From Uranotaenia lowii (taxonomy: Eukaryota; Arthropoda; Insecta; Diptera; Culicidae), in assembly GCF_029784155.1 (NCBI RefSeq), contig NC_073692.1:157695582-157759581 (forward strand): DNA of 64,000 bases, read 5' to 3'. Of this stretch, positions 31,922 through 44,379 are shown piece by piece; positions within the stretch are counted from its first letter, which is position 1, and every line of letters begins with the position of its first letter. The translations under genes were made by a program, and so were the position numbers. The notes beneath the pieces were generated by a model. The model was not told the origin of the DNA, did no database searches, and was given only the letters and a program-made list of their open reading frames with translations.

Positions 31922-33895
31922 TAGCAGTTAGAAGAATATTCCGCAGGGTTCATGTTTGAGTCCACTTTTGTACAACTTTTACGTAAGTGATATCGACAGT
32001 TGTCTCTCTGAAGGCTGCAATCTAAGACAACTTGCAGATGACGGCGTGGTGTCTGTAACAGGATCCTCCGAGTCTCATCTACACAGACCTTTACAAGATA
32101 CTTTAGACAGATTGTCTTCCTGGGCTTTAGGGCTTGGGATTGAGTTTTCCCCACAGAAAACGGAGATGGTTGTTTTCTCTAAAAAACATAGACCTGCTCA
32201 ACCTAAGCTTCAACTCCTAGGCAGAACGATCACTCCATCGAGGTGTTTTAAGTATCTTGGGGTTTGGTTTGATTCCAAATGTACCTGGAGAGCCCATAGT
32301 GAGTATCTGAAAGGAAAATGCCAACAAAGAATCAATTTTCTTCGATCAATCACTGGCACCTGGTGGGGAGCCCATTCAGAAGATCTTTTAAAATTGTATC
32401 GAACAACCGTTCTCTCAGTGATGGAATATGGTAGCTTCTGCTTCCAGTCAGCTGCCAAATCTCACCTCATCAAACTCGAGCGTATCCAATACCGCTGCCT
32501 CCGCATCGCTCTGGGCTGTATGCCCTCAACGCATAACATGAGTCTCGAAGTTTTGGCAGGAATACTTCCTCTTAAAGATCGATTCAATTTACTATCACTC
32601 CGGTTTCTCATCAGGTGTGAGGTCATGAACCCATTGGTGATTATGAATTTCGAAAGGTTACTTGAGTAAAATCTTCATACTAGATTTATGTCTATATACC
32701 ATGTCCTCATGTCAATGCAGGTAAACCCTTCTTCGTATTCTCCAACTCGTATTTGTAGCCCAGACTACGATCATTCTTCTGTCCAGTTTGATTTGTCTAT
32801 GCAGCAGGAAATTCGTGGAATCCCGGTCTCGCATCGCCCTCTTCTGATTCCAAGAATTTTCGAAGCTAAATATAGACACGTCGATGCTGATAAAATGTAC
32901 TTTACCGATGGATCTCTTATAGAGGAAACAACAGGATTTGGAGTGTTCAACGAAATATCTAGCGCCTCTCACAGTCTTCAGCCACCATGCTCTGTATATG
33001 TAGCGGAGTTAGCAGCTATTCACTGGGCTTTGGACAGTATCGCATCACGGCCAGATGCACACTACTATATTGTAACGGATAGTCTGAGCTCTGTTGAAGC
33101 AATCCATTCGATAAAACCGGGAAAGCACTCACCGTACTTCCTCGAGAAGATACGAAATAATTTGAGTGCTTTATCAAAACGTCGCTTTACCATCACCTTT
33201 GTTTGGGTTCCTTCTCATTGCTCGATAGAGGGCAATGAGAAGGCAGACTCTCTGGCAAAGGTGGGAGCGATGGAAGCGACACGTATCAACGTGAAATCGT
33301 CTTCAGCGAATTTTACTATTTGGCTCGAAGAAACTCTCTTGTCAACTGGCAGAGCAAATGGGACGAGGATGAGCAGGGTCGGTGGTTCCACTCGATTATC
33401 CCTAAGGTAAGCCTTAAACCATGGTTTAATAGATTGAACTTGAGTCGGGATTTTATTCGTATATTTTCCCGTCTCATGTCCAATCATTGTTCCTTAGACG
33501 CGGTACTCAATCGTTTTGATATTGCTGGCAGCAATCTATGTGGTTGTGGCCAAGGTTACCATGACATCGAGCATATTGTTTGGTCGTGCGAGGTCCATCT
33601 TGTCGCCAGAACGAATTTTATAGACTCCCTTAGGGCCCGAGGAAAACCACCCTATGTTCCAGTGAGAGATGTGCTGGCTGTGATAGACTTGGACTACATG
33701 TTCGAAATATATCTTTTCCTAAAAGCTATTGATCTTCGTCTATAATTCTTTTTATTTTCACATTTCACTATCTATCTTCTATCTTTTCTTCAAAAAGTGA
33801 ACTAGATATAAGCACACAATTGTAATCAAACAAAACGAGTTTGGCTCCTTAAAGCCTAAAGGTATGAGCCGTTTCAAATAAAGAAATTACAAAAA
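31922..33895 (+). mobile_element. 5'-truncated I-like LINE with RNase H, inactive
   Basis: The element starts inside reverse transcriptase and runs to a 3' end with GTTTGGCTCCTTAAAGCCTAA, AATAAAG and a poly-A run (about 33880-33890). 5' truncation is the usual outcome of incomplete reverse transcription. The order reverse transcriptase, RNase H, C-terminal CCHC matches I-superfamily LINEs. A related 3' tail sits at 47.88-47.94 kb. Confidence 0.85.
31938..33745 (+). pseudogene. Partial I-like LINE polyprotein: RT, RNase H, zinc finger
   Basis: The first part runs 31938-32669 from IPQGSCLSPLLYNFY (RT motif before the catalytic site) through RQLADDGVVSVTG, where L replaces the usual Y or F before ADD, to KYLGVWFD. 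TAA at 32667-32669 breaks the frame. The same frame resumes and gives RNase H: MYFTDGSL (first D), AELAAIHWAL (E), IVTDSLSSVEA (D) and HCSIEGNEKADSLAK (H and D), so all four acidic residues are kept. Near 33320 the frame shifts. The last part (to TAA at 33745) ends with a CxC...H...C finger, LCGCGQGYHDIEHIVWSC. One nonsense codon, one frameshift and the 5' truncation make it non-functional. Confidence 0.85.
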
Positions 33896-34569
33896 AAAAT
33901 ATGTTTGTGTGGTGAAATCAACATTATTATTTGAAGCTTGTTTTTCTTATTGGTTTTGGTTCACTTGCTGCTGGTGAGAGTGGAAATATATTTATAGTAC
34001 ATGTAGTATGTGTGTGTGTACTTTCCTGAAATTTTCATAAAATTTGATCAAATAGAAGAGCAGAAAAATGCGGCTTTGTAAAAAAAAAACTGAAAAGTGG
34101 AAAAAGAGGCGCGTTGTGACGTTACGATTCCTTTTGCTTATTTTTTGTTAACTATTTATTCTATATAAATTCATTTGGTTTCAAATTGTAGAGAATTAAA
34201 TTTTGACCTTATAATGTACAATTTTTAACAATGTGCGATATGACCTGTAAAACTTAAATACAATATTATACCAAAAAATTGTTATGCAAACGTTGTGACG
34301 TCACGCTGGGGAATGGGTCACATACATATGTACGGATGACTGTTTTTCATGATATTATTTCTAAAATCTAAATTCAGAGTTCTGACAAAACCCCCGAGTG
34401 TGCATTTTTTTCTTAAACATATGCATAATCACGTAAGTATCCCAAAACGTTGATAACTTTGGACGACTCTTTTTGTTGCCTCACGAAATTAAATATCATT
34501 ATTAGATTGAACTTCTCCTGAAACTTTTATTTGCAAATTTTCGTCTTACTAACTCATTAATTTCATTAC
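33896..34569. other. Interior of composite element, no gene
   Basis: AT-rich. Two GTTGTGACGT patches (about 34114 and 34290) resemble each other, perhaps ends of a small decayed repeat. Confidence 0.35.
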
Positions 34570-34760
34570 AGTTAACAGTTAATATGCACGATCCATTTGC
34601 GACCCTTGGCCGAAGATTTGATACCTGAAATCAATTGTTTATCCCGTCTAATTCACATTTTCATCTCAATCCAATGTATAAATAAGTCATATACAAATTG
34701 AGGTCAAATAAACAAACTCATAAACAAACTAAAGGAAATTGTTTTTTTTTTATCTACAAA
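34570..34760 (+). repeat. Fragment of the mini-me-like repeat
   Basis: One diverged unit (ATATGCACGATCC, GATACCTGAAATCAATTG, CATTTTCATCTCAATCCAATGT) is followed by a degraded AAAC tail, as in the 27.7-28.2 kb copy. Confidence 0.55.
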
Positions 34761-34831
34761 GAAATACATACCTTGAGAAGTTACTTCGATAGCATCACTC
34801 AAATTTTCTGCCCCGCTCGAATACAATTTAA

Positions 34832-35630
34832 CCCTCATCCGCATTAGAGTGTCATTTTGACACTATTGCAAATTTGTAGGCTTGTAACTTATTTCAGAAG
34901 CTTCAAAATACAAAAATTTCTTCGGGGACCCTAAATGAATTCAAAAGTTCTTTAATGTTGCATCTTTACTTTTTTTTATGTACGAACCCTGGAACTTTTG
35001 ATTGGTCCAAACAAAGTAAAAGCACTGAAAATCCGGGTACAACCTGACGGTGGACCACAAAAACAGATGGAATTTCAATTTGTAAAAAAATCGCGCAAAG
35101 TAGTGAACTTTGAAAAATTCCAGTCAATTCAATTTGTGTTGCATGGAAAATCTAAAGACAGCAAAATGTTAGAATTTTAATAGATTTTGTAGTCATATTT
35201 TTTCAAAAGCTCTACCATCGCTCAAACAAAATTTACAAGCAATCGGATGAAAGGTTTTTCAGACCACTTTTTTGAACTTTTTGTGACCATTTCTTTAAAA
35301 AAAATTTAAAAAAATATTTCTTGGCATTAACTTCAGCTTTCATATGCATAACACAAATATTTTTTTGGACGTGTAATATATGAACTACAGCAGTTTTCCT
35401 GAGGCATGTTTTTTCGGATTTTTTTCTTTCATGCTGAATAACGAGAAAACTAGAAGCTTTAGCTATATATAATGTTCTAAACATATTTTACTGACATTAC
35501 AAGGTTTCTATTGATATTAGTTTAGTTTAGATCGGTTGAAAACGCCAAAAGTTATAACGATTTTAGCTTGTAGTTTCAAATTGACACTCCTAGTGCTGAT
35601 TAGAGTAATGAAATCTGATGCGGATGAAGG
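34832..35630. mobile_element. 799-bp MITE with TTAA target duplication (piggyBac-like)
   Basis: TTAA flanks both ends (34828-34831 and 35631-35634). The left end starts CCCTCATCCGCATTAGA and the right, reversed, CCTTCATCCGCATCAGA. TTAA duplication with CCC-type ends is the hallmark of piggyBac-class elements. No transposase is present. The longest frames are spurious. Confidence 0.8.
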
Positions 35631-35979
35631 TTAAGTAGATCCAACGTACTGGCCATTTTTTCTGAAGAACAAAATTTTTCCAATTGCTTGACAAGACTAC
35701 GGATAAACGTCACTCCGACGTAGAATCGTCAAATCAAAACAAACGTTTATACGCCGAACTGACGCATATCCATTTGAAGCAATTGTACGAATTTTACGCA
35801 TAATGAAGAGTTGTGTTTCAAAAGGCTGCATTTGCCATCTATCATTGCATAAATTCTACAGATCACATTTTATGAAAAGTCCCAGATTAACGAATAAAGA
35901 GGAAAAAGAGAAATTCGCTTTTATTCGCTCAAAACAAAAATGGTTTATGCGTCACTTCGACGTAACATGGCAGCACAGG

Positions 35980-36330
35980 AAATCGGAAAAATAGAAATTT
36001 TTTTTTGATGCCAAATGACTTAAAAACGCTTAAAACGTCGAAATCTGGTATTATCTAAAAAAAATTCTTCGTCAAAAATTGACTTTAAAAATTCAAAATA
36101 TCACCAAAGGGGCCATATGACCAAAAACTGCATGAATTTTGATGCCAAATGACTCAGAAATTCAAAAATTGACGTTGTGGAACTTAGCGGTTCATCGGAA
36201 ATCCCAGAAACTCGATTTTTGGTAAAAATTTCGAGATAACACCAGATCTCGACGTTTCGTGCATTTCTAAGTCATTTGGTATCAAAATTAGAATTTCCAT
36301 TTTTCCGATTTCATTTGGTCCCCTCTTTGA
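35980..36330. repeat. Internal hairpin in the right arm of the composite element
   Basis: About 35985-36090 and 36205-36325 are reverse complements with mismatches, sharing GATGCCAAATGACTTA and GAYATCTGGT-type segments. Confidence 0.55.
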
Positions 36331-36486
36331 TAATTTTTTTGGTTAAAAAAAAATCGAAACTTCAAGTGCTCCGAGGCACCCTTAAATCAAGTCCGATTGG
36401 GCTGAAATTTTAAACAGGACAGTTTTCTGGACCAATCTATTAAACGTATATGGTAGGTTTTCAAAACGTCTGAAGATCAACACTGT

Positions 36487-36846
36487 TTTCATAGAATACC
36501 GTCTCACGACATAACTTGATGAACATAATTCCTTAAATTCACTCTGTCCATGACAATCGTTCTTCAATTTCTCGGACATCTCACATTCGCCAGATCACGC
36601 TCCACTTGGTTTAACCACCTCGCTCGTTGCGTCCCTGCTCGTCTTGTTCCTACCGGATTCGTAGCGAACACCTGTTTTGCAGGACAGTCGTCCGGCATTC
36701 TCGCAACATTTGCATAGCGTATCCGGTCAGCCCTTACCACCTTCTGGATACTGGGTTCGTCTTAGAGTCTTAGTCACTCCGTTCTCCTGCACGCCGCCAA
36801 AAATGGTTCTTAGAACTCGTCGAATAGTCCGAGTGTCCGCATATTA
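36487..36846 (-). pseudogene. Truncated, diverged RTE 3' end
   Basis: Closely parallels 23257-23640 of the RTE copy (CCGTCTCACGACATAACTTG, then the segment encoding the RWAGHVARMP region), with small deletions and substitutions that break the frame. It is a 5'-truncated insertion older than the 23-kb copy and abuts the end of the composite element. Confidence 0.85.
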
Positions 36847-38569
36847 GATCAACATATATTTTTTATTGTACACACTTCTGAGAAGGATATTTTATATTGA
36901 AGGAGAGAATTTTGTATTAAGAAAAACAACAATATTATTGCGGGAGTTTATTGTCCTGACGAACTTTAATCACAATTTTCTCGAAACAGCGATTATAGAA
37001 CATTCATAACTATCATTACGAATTATGAATATTTTTTTTATCTAATAATTACCAAATAAATACCTATTAAAAACTGGGCCGATATATGAGGTAATCTATA
37101 AAAACATAAAAAACAAATGTAAACTAATTAATATTGTTTTTAAGTGATATTTTATCACACGAAGTAACGGAAAAAACATCTAACGAGAGATTTAAGAAAT
37201 TTTCTGTAAAATATTTCAAAATAAAATGAACCAAATCTGCAGATAGCCAATGCATTGCAATGCTTCAGTCAATCGAAGTGTCGTATTTAATGTTTTCAAA
37301 AATATAGGTGTCCCATTATGTCTAAGCACGATTTTGATACAACCCTGCTCATTTCGGATGATGATTGAACAGCTGAATCCTGGCGTGTGTTGTTGTTCAA
37401 TTTGAAACTCTGTGTATCGTGAGCGGTTCGAAATGCGATTCGGAAGTATGGAGAGGAAAGCAGTTTCGAAGACAAAAAAATCTGGTCGGAAACCGGGTCC
37501 GGTGGACAAAACTTTGGACTGGAGAATTATGCGTGCTTAAATATGCCAGTAGGAAGATTGAATCAGTTCGGGATCTTAATCCCCTTGTAGCACAGTCCGT
37601 CGTTCCAAGGTAAGATTGAATCTAAAGACATATAAGAAGCAGAAGAAGTCGAAGCGTAGTCAAAACATTTTGGGGCCTTACCAAATCGTATCAGAGAAAA
37701 CATGTGAAGCCTGCGGATCCTAGTGAAAACTTCGCAAAAGACTGAAAAAAGTCTGTACTGAAGCTGCCTTCTCTTTTTCTACGATCATCATATCATCCAA
37801 GCCCTTTTAAAATTCAGATCATACTTTATTGAAATCTGTTTATAAAAAGTCCTCATGGCCTACCTCTTTTTCAAGTTTTCAAATTGAAAGAAAACTTAGT
37901 GAATGATCTCTCTCTTTCTCTCTTCTTTTAACGTGACCATGGTAGTATATCTTTCCTACGCAAACTCTCCTATTTATTGTTTTTTCCTCTAAAACTCTTC
38001 TTTCTTGAACTTGAGACCTGTCAGTTTGACACAGACAAAAGAGCCAATGTTAATCCATTTGATTAACATTGTTCAATCGCGGGTGCTGGTGGTGTTAGCT
38101 CTACTAAAATTCCAGTAACCCATTTCAGAATGGCAGCTGCATATCCCGAGGCTACTTTCATTGCCAATAAGCCCCGCCCAATCTTAGCCTCATAACCAAA
38201 TGGGTTATGGGATTATGATTAGACTTTCACTCTTTTATTTCAGTACACATCCAGATACTTACTAAATTTAAACGTGCGCTTATATAAAATTAGTATCCTA
38301 ATATGTACAATAAAAGATTGACGCGTATTTATTTAGTTATCGCTTCTTTGTTGTTTTATGAATGAATCAGACGTATCTCACCATTGATTTTCTTACCTTT
38401 CCTTCTTTGTTCCTTTGTTATGTTGCTTCATTTTCTTCTTTCCTTCTCGCCTATTGTGTTTTTTTGCTGATTTTAAAAGAGATGTCTACAAGGAAGATTA
38501 TTAGTACAGTTTTTGTTGATTATATTGCAATTCACTTAATAAAACAATATGCTTTATTATGATTTTAAA
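36847..38569. other. No recognisable gene
   Basis: AT-rich. A more mixed segment at about 38050-38210 (GGTGCTGGTGGTGTTAGCTC) may be a repeat scrap. No frame is supported. Confidence 0.4.
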
Positions 38570-38645
38570 AATAAATTTATTTTTATTCATTTTTTATTTA
38601 TATAGTTTTCCGTCTCACGACATAATTTTGAAGAATTATAGAAAT
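38570..38645 (-). repeat. Very short RTE 3' tail fragment
   Basis: TTTTTATTTATATAG then CCGTCTCACGACATAA repeats the terminal 60-70 bases of the RTE at 23.2 kb. Beyond it the similarity is lost. Confidence 0.6.
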
Positions 38646-39109
38646 TTATTGCTTCGATTGTTCCTTATGATCACTTTTGCCAACAACTTTTCTTTGTGTA
38701 TTCATCACTCTTTATTAAAATCTTATCTTAACATCCCTTTATGTATTATTTAGTATCTGTATGCTTTAATAGAATAAAAAAAATATACTTATCATAATTA
38801 TAAGCTTTAACTGTCAAAATATGTTTAGAATTAAAAAATCTTTCCCTTTATTTATCTTTTCTTTAACAATTTGACGATCACGATTCAGACAAGCATTGAA
38901 TTATAAAATAATAATATCTACTAGTTGCCCAGTTTTTTTATTTACTATTTTTCAATTTATTTTAGTTAGTTTATTACTTTTAAGGTTATAATGATCCTGT
39001 TTTCAGCTTTTTTTTTAATTTATTCATTTTTCCTTATATTTTCTCATCCTGATTCTGATATAGATTCCTCACTTCCTTGCTTAAGTTACAATTGTTTTGC
39101 CTATTTAGA

Positions 39110-39320
39110 AAATTCATTTTTGATCCCTACCAAGTATACCCCACTCCTGCTGTGTACAAGAAAATTTTAATTTAATTTTTTCCAATGATTCTGCCCAAAT
39201 TCTTGCTGGTCTTCCTTTCTTTCTTCTCTTAAACGTCAATTTTTCTGCAACTTTTAATGGATGGCCCTCTTTTCAACGCATAATATGTGCCCAGAATTTG
39301 AGTTCGCAGCTTGGAGGGTT
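39110..39320 (-). pseudogene. Possible LINE C-terminal relic, second RTE-like family
   Basis: The minus strand reads like the end of an RTE-type protein: a WAHIMR segment, then HPLKVAEKLTFKRRKKGRPARIWAES in pieces with a stop, then a QQEWGIL-like tail. The RTE copy at 23.3 kb has the analogous RWAGHVARM...GAQRARWLDQ layout but different sequence. Upstream domains are missing. Confidence 0.4.
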
Positions 39321-41675
39321 AGATAGTGGTATAAAATTATGATCTCTACATAATTCAACTTCTGGGCCTCTAAAGCACTGTAAAATGTCATCCCACGTTT
39401 CCTAACTCATCTTGGCATTTATTTTCTTTTTGGATTTAACATATCCTTTCAAATAATTGTATTTTTTATACGAATACTAGCATCAAAATCGATAAGATTT
39501 AAAATAATAACTCATGATTTCCTTTTCCTGATGTATTTAATAGCCTCACAATATTTTTGTTTTCTGTTGACTAGCTTGTGTTTGTAGATCTGCATATCGG
39601 GATGTTTTTTTGTCCATTTCATAGCTTTTCCAAACGACTTAGAGTTTTCATTCTTAGTGGAGTACTCGGTGTTTTTTTGCTAATTTCATTTGCAAGTTTC
39701 ACTGAAAATTCTCAAGATAGGTCAAGTTTTTGAAAGATTTGCGAAGGTATGGATGTTCAAAATTTCCAACTTAAAACCTACTGTTTCTATTTCGCTACTC
39801 AACTGGTACCTTCATTGGTCCTAAAACTATAATTCCTATAAAAAGTATGATTTTTTGAAAATAAATAAACAAATTCAATAACGATAAAATCTTCAATCAA
39901 ATATAATAGAAAAAAAAGTATTGTAGCTTTTCAACGCTAAAACACTTCAATTTCAGTTCTATCAGCAGAACAATAGCTGGAACTTTTTTGTGTCTACTTA
40001 CTTGTAGTTTATTTGCGTAAAGCTGTCAAAAATGTTGAAAATGTTCAATATTAGTTCTGAATTATGCCCCGAATAAAAAATTTTCACCTTTGTTAATTTG
40101 TTGGTATTGAAACCAAGTTTTGATGATGTCAGGTTTGAAAATGGAACATCAAAGTCAAAAGTCTCCCAGTGTTGGACCCTTTACAAAGTTTCCAGGTTTT
40201 CCATGGATTTTCTTTTATTTTAAGAAAAATAGATAGTATGGTTCATGTCCTTTACAGTAAAAGTATTTTCCCTTCAAACTTTACTTGGACAGTGAAAAAA
40301 ACGTGATTTTTCCTTATTTACTTTAATTTCTCATAATGCTCCCCACTAATTGCGCTGTCTAATTTATCACTGATAAAGAGGTAAATTTTCAAAAACGTTG
40401 ATAAACTTATGAAAAAGACTTTTTATGGAAAAAAATAATGCGGTAGGTTTCAGGGGGACTCGGTAGGCTGTGACCGTCGATGACGGAAGTTTTATGTTCA
40501 GCGGAAAAATTTTCAAGTTCCCTGTTCAAGTTTATTTGTGCATGTTTATAATGAAATCCATCAACTATCAAGAAGTTTAAGGACCTTCGCGATGTGTTCC
40601 AAGAGGGTGCAGCTAATCAAATCTAGAAACTGGATCCATTTCCTGTCTTCCTGGAATGCTGTCCACAGTCTAATTGCTGTTGGCGTCTCATACTAATCGG
40701 GGATGAAACTTCGGAGTCATCTATTGATGTTTGGTATCAGGACAACGTTAAAGCTAAGTATTCTTTCTTTTTTTATAATCAGTTAATCAAAACTTGTAAT
40801 CTTTAATACTACATTTTTTTTCAATGTGGAGAACTATTCACTTATTTTGTGCCCCATTTATAATGTCACTAAAAATCATTTCGTTATTTTGATAGAATGA
40901 TTCTGAATCTTTTCAAACCACCAATTATTTCACCAATTAAAATTATAAATTCAATAAGTTCTATCATGTAACTATGGGATTATAACTTCTCCTTTTTTGG
41001 TTTAATTTTTTTGTTCTTATATTGAAACTTAACCAGGAACTGATTTATTCAATAACATGTTTAGAAATTTAAAAAAATTCTTAAATTATTCCTTTTTCAA
41101 ATGTTCAAAAGTTTAAAGATATCAATATTCATTTATATCATAATTAAATCAGAAATTGAACACAAGTTAAATCTTAATTTTTCTGATAGAATGCGACAAG
41201 TCGATACATGAATCTTTCAATCAAAATTGCTGAAAAATTATTATAATTTTTAGTTGTGATCACATTTTCTCCATTTCCCTTGAAAAAATCATCCAGTTTT
41301 TTTCTTTTTTTTTCACTATTCAAATGTTATATATGATTCAGAATATCAATTCAAATACCACTTTGAACTTTGAATTATGTGAGCAACAACTATTAGAGAT
41401 ATGATGATGGAAATCAATATCATACGATTTACTTCAAATGTGTTTTAGTCATAAATGTTGTTTCTTATCTGGCTAAATGTTTTTATAAATGAAAAAATAT
41501 ATTTCAGGAGAAAAAGCTATCAACATAACACTAGTCAAAAGTGTTTCCTATTTTTTTTCCTACCCCCCAACACTCCCAACCGATTTTTTTTTTGCAAGGA
41601 TGCAGAGGTGACCTCGGTCCTTAAGCTCAAAGTTGTTCTTTTATCCCTTTCTCATTTTTCCTGACCTATCTATTG
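39321..41675. other. No recognisable gene
   Basis: Long AT-rich stretch, T-rich in the left half. Short frames are spurious. Confidence 0.5.
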
Positions 41676-41679
41676 ACTA

Positions 41680-41862
41680 CTAGGACGTGGCCGGCGCCGT
41701 TATTGATGTTTAAAGAGAGAGCATCAGTTTTGTGCATTGTGAATGTGCCAATCCCAGGTTCCGTTCATTTGACCTCTGAACAAAATTGATGGCCTCGGTC
41801 AATCACGGAGTAGCAACCATTGGCGACGTGGAACTTGTTCTACTGAGCCACGCCCGCGATTA
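41680..41862 (-). repeat. tRNA-derived SINE-like fragment
   Basis: On the minus strand CGCGGGCGTGGCTCAGTAGA carries an excellent RNA polymerase III box A (TGGCTCAGTAGA, plus 41839-41850). The rest (to about 41680) is GC-richer than the surroundings. The downstream box B is poor. Confidence 0.4.
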
Positions 41863-42231
41863 TAGAATCAGAAATGTATTAACTTGTTTTTAAACCAAAT
41901 TTAGCAATTAATCGCAGAGTATAGGTAGAATACTCTTCATTCAAACATAACTTAAGGAGCATTTCGGGTTCAATGATTGAGGGTGGATGTGAGTAGTCAA
42001 TCAAGCTAAGCTAAGCTTAGCTAAAAAAATAGAAGAATAAGGGTTCATTTTGAGCATAGGAGTATCTTTATCCTATGCTAGCGAAATAAATTATTTACAT
42101 TTTTTGGCATTTTAAGACTAAAGTAGGCTTAAGGTCCAAAATTGGTCCAATTTGCTGCTTGATTGCATTTTTAATTCACTTCCTACATATATTGCATCAC
42201 TCAAGTAATCAATTGACTTATTGAAAAAAAC

Positions 42232-42320
42232 TTGCCCGGCTTCGGGATCGAACCCCGACTTTCGTGGTGACAATCGAACACGAGGTCACGCCTAGATGTT
42301 GTTCTAGCTGAAACTTAAAC
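42232..42320 (-). repeat. tRNA-derived sequence (SINE head or tRNA pseudogene)
   Basis: On the minus strand TCGGGGTTCGATCCCGA forms a perfect 5-bp T-arm stem with a 7-base loop and a canonical box B. Upstream CTAGGCGTGACCTCGTG resembles box A. A TTTTTTT run follows GCCGGGCAAG and could terminate polymerase III. No matching 5' acceptor strand is visible, so this is not a functional tRNA gene. Confidence 0.55.
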
Positions 42321-42435
42321 TCGAAGTGGTGGTATGATTTTGTAGCATAGCCAACCAGATAGACAGCAAGCCAGGAAGAAAGCACTCCAATGCACTTTTT
42401 GTGACTATGTAACAACGTGCATATAAAGCACTTTG

Positions 42436-42605
42436 GCAACTTTCAAGTTCATTAATGAGAACATATAGTTTACTCATGGGACTTGGGCAAAATATGTCAC
42501 ATGCAACGTAGATATCAAACTTTTGAAACTTTCAAGTTCATCAATGGGTGCATATAGTTCACTCAAGGGAATGGGGCAGTTGTTTCTCTTTGTCAGCCAA
42601 TATGC
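42436..42605 (+). repeat. Two-copy tandem repeat, about 89 bp
   Basis: AACTTTCAAGTTCATTAATG...CATATAGTTTACTCATGGGA recurs 89 bases later as AACTTTCAAGTTCATCAATG...CATATAGTTCACTCAAGGGA. Confidence 0.65.
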
Positions 42606-42994
42606 AATTTTCAAAGCCTTCTTTTAAGTGAATATGTGGCTTTTGGTTGCTTGGGTAGTATCCTCAGTATCAGAACCCAGAGCTAGTTACTGCTTCCTGT
42701 TATTTTTATTTTTTTTCTATTTTTTTTAAATTATATTTTACAGGAAGTTATTTTGGTTGTAAATAAAAGAGAAATAAGCAGGGTGATCCAAAATAAGTTC
42801 GTTAAGTTCGTTAGTGAACTGATTGCTAGTGAGTTCAGAAAAAAATTATAAAAACAAACTGTTAATTTTAAAATGACCTTAACATAACCACTTTCCAACA
42901 TATACACTGAAATTCTAAAAGATTTCGAGAAACTGAAAATGTCGGTATTTTAGGATTTAGCAGGAAAGTAGAATTTATTCAAGTTTTTGCTGCG

Positions 42995-43692
42995 ATGAGT
43001 TCTGGAAAACAAACACAATTTTTTTTTTGTAAAAGAAATTGTAGAATCGTGAACAAAATTCAGCCCTCGAGGGAATTAAAAACATCATATAATTATTTGG
43101 TTAAATTTTTATCGGCAACTCATTCACGCACATGGGAAACTGAAACTCAACCGTTCAGAGATTTGCACATGATTTTGGTAACGCAATGTGTTTATTCTTT
43201 ATTTTCCGTCAGTTTAATCTGCCTCGAAAAGATCTGTACAATGTCAAAACAACTTAGTGTAAAGTTGTTGGGTTCAATTTTTGACAGCTATTTGCAGAGT
43301 TTTCTGCTACTATGCATGTTTATCACAAAATTTCGTCGATCTGTTCAGAGGAATTTGTTACTCACTCCATATTGGCCACAGTAGTTTTTTTTTGGAAGAT
43401 TAGTGATAATTTATCACCCACGATGGAGTTCCTCGATCAGTATGATGGTAAAATGATGGTCTGTTTAGATATTCTTGATCGGTCTGATCAACATCAAGCT
43501 GTGTGGGAAATTGGTTTTTTCTTCAGAATATCTCGTGTGTTTACAAAACTACTGACACTTTTGATTCTACACAGTTTAGCTTTAGCTGACGTAGTCAGTA
43601 GAGGTTCACCAAATCAAGTGTTAATAGATGGCGATAACAAGATAAGGAAGCAAACTGCCTTAACCTTCACACGGTTTCTATGCACTATCTAA
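42995..43692 (+). other. Unrecognised reading-frame pair, possible coding relic
   Basis: Two overlapping plus-strand frames of 129 and 126 codons (42995-43384 and 43312-43692) lie in DNA slightly less AT-rich than the surroundings, and one frameshift in their 72-bp overlap would make a product of about 230 residues. Hydrophobic stretches occur (SFLLLCMFIT; TLLILHSLALADVV). I do not recognise the protein. It could be an old transposon gene, a degraded host gene, or chance. Confidence 0.25.
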
Positions 43693-43868
43693 CCGATAAG
43701 GGGTGTGTTGACTGTTGACGTAGAATAAGTTCGCTAGCTGTAGCTGTACTTCACATATTTGATCAATTTCCTTCGAAGATGTGAATTTTTGGCCATGGTT
43801 GACTTAGTTTTAGGAATCTTAAAAGGGAAAAAATCGAACCAAAAGGAGCAATGTTATTAATTTAATAA

Positions 43869-44035
<167 letters not shown>

Positions 44036-44379
44036 ACATGTCTAACAAACTAACAGTGCTGTTAAGAAAATAAAAATATGTTACGGTTTTTGATCGTTTT
44101 GTTGATTAATCAGAAAGTACCATTCAGTTTTTAACGGTCGCCATGTAATGGAAAAGACAAAGACTTTTATTTTAATTTAAATTAAGATTTCTCTGTGTAT
44201 TGCCAAATTCAGTTTTATTTTCTAACCATCGACCAAAATTTTCATACTTCAGCTGTAACAAATACAAGTGCTTAGCCTGTTTCGGGAAAAAAACATGCTT
44301 ACATTTCGTTAATTTGCGTTTACCACCAAATAAGCTGATGTAGTGTTTTTTTCTTCCTCTCTCTTTGATGTTTACTTTC

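Larger units (their letters stand above)
31450..36475. mobile_element. Decayed inverted-repeat DNA element holding nested insertions
   Basis: Left-arm text at about 31490-31640 (CATATAC, then GACTGGCCC, CAATCGGACTCGATTTAGGG, ATCAAAGAGGG) reappears in reverse complement at about 36320-36455. Matches are imperfect but ordered and share phrases such as AATCGGACTYGATTTARGG and GGTGCC. The left end starts GGGTGGCAGTCAAA. The right terminus is obscured by the RTE fragment at 36487. Inside lie an I-like LINE, a mini-me-like fragment and a TTAA-flanked MITE. Removing these leaves roughly 2 kb. Confidence 0.5.

Noticed and set aside
42232..42320. Functional tRNA gene
   Set aside because: The T arm is perfect but no complementary 5' acceptor strand is found.
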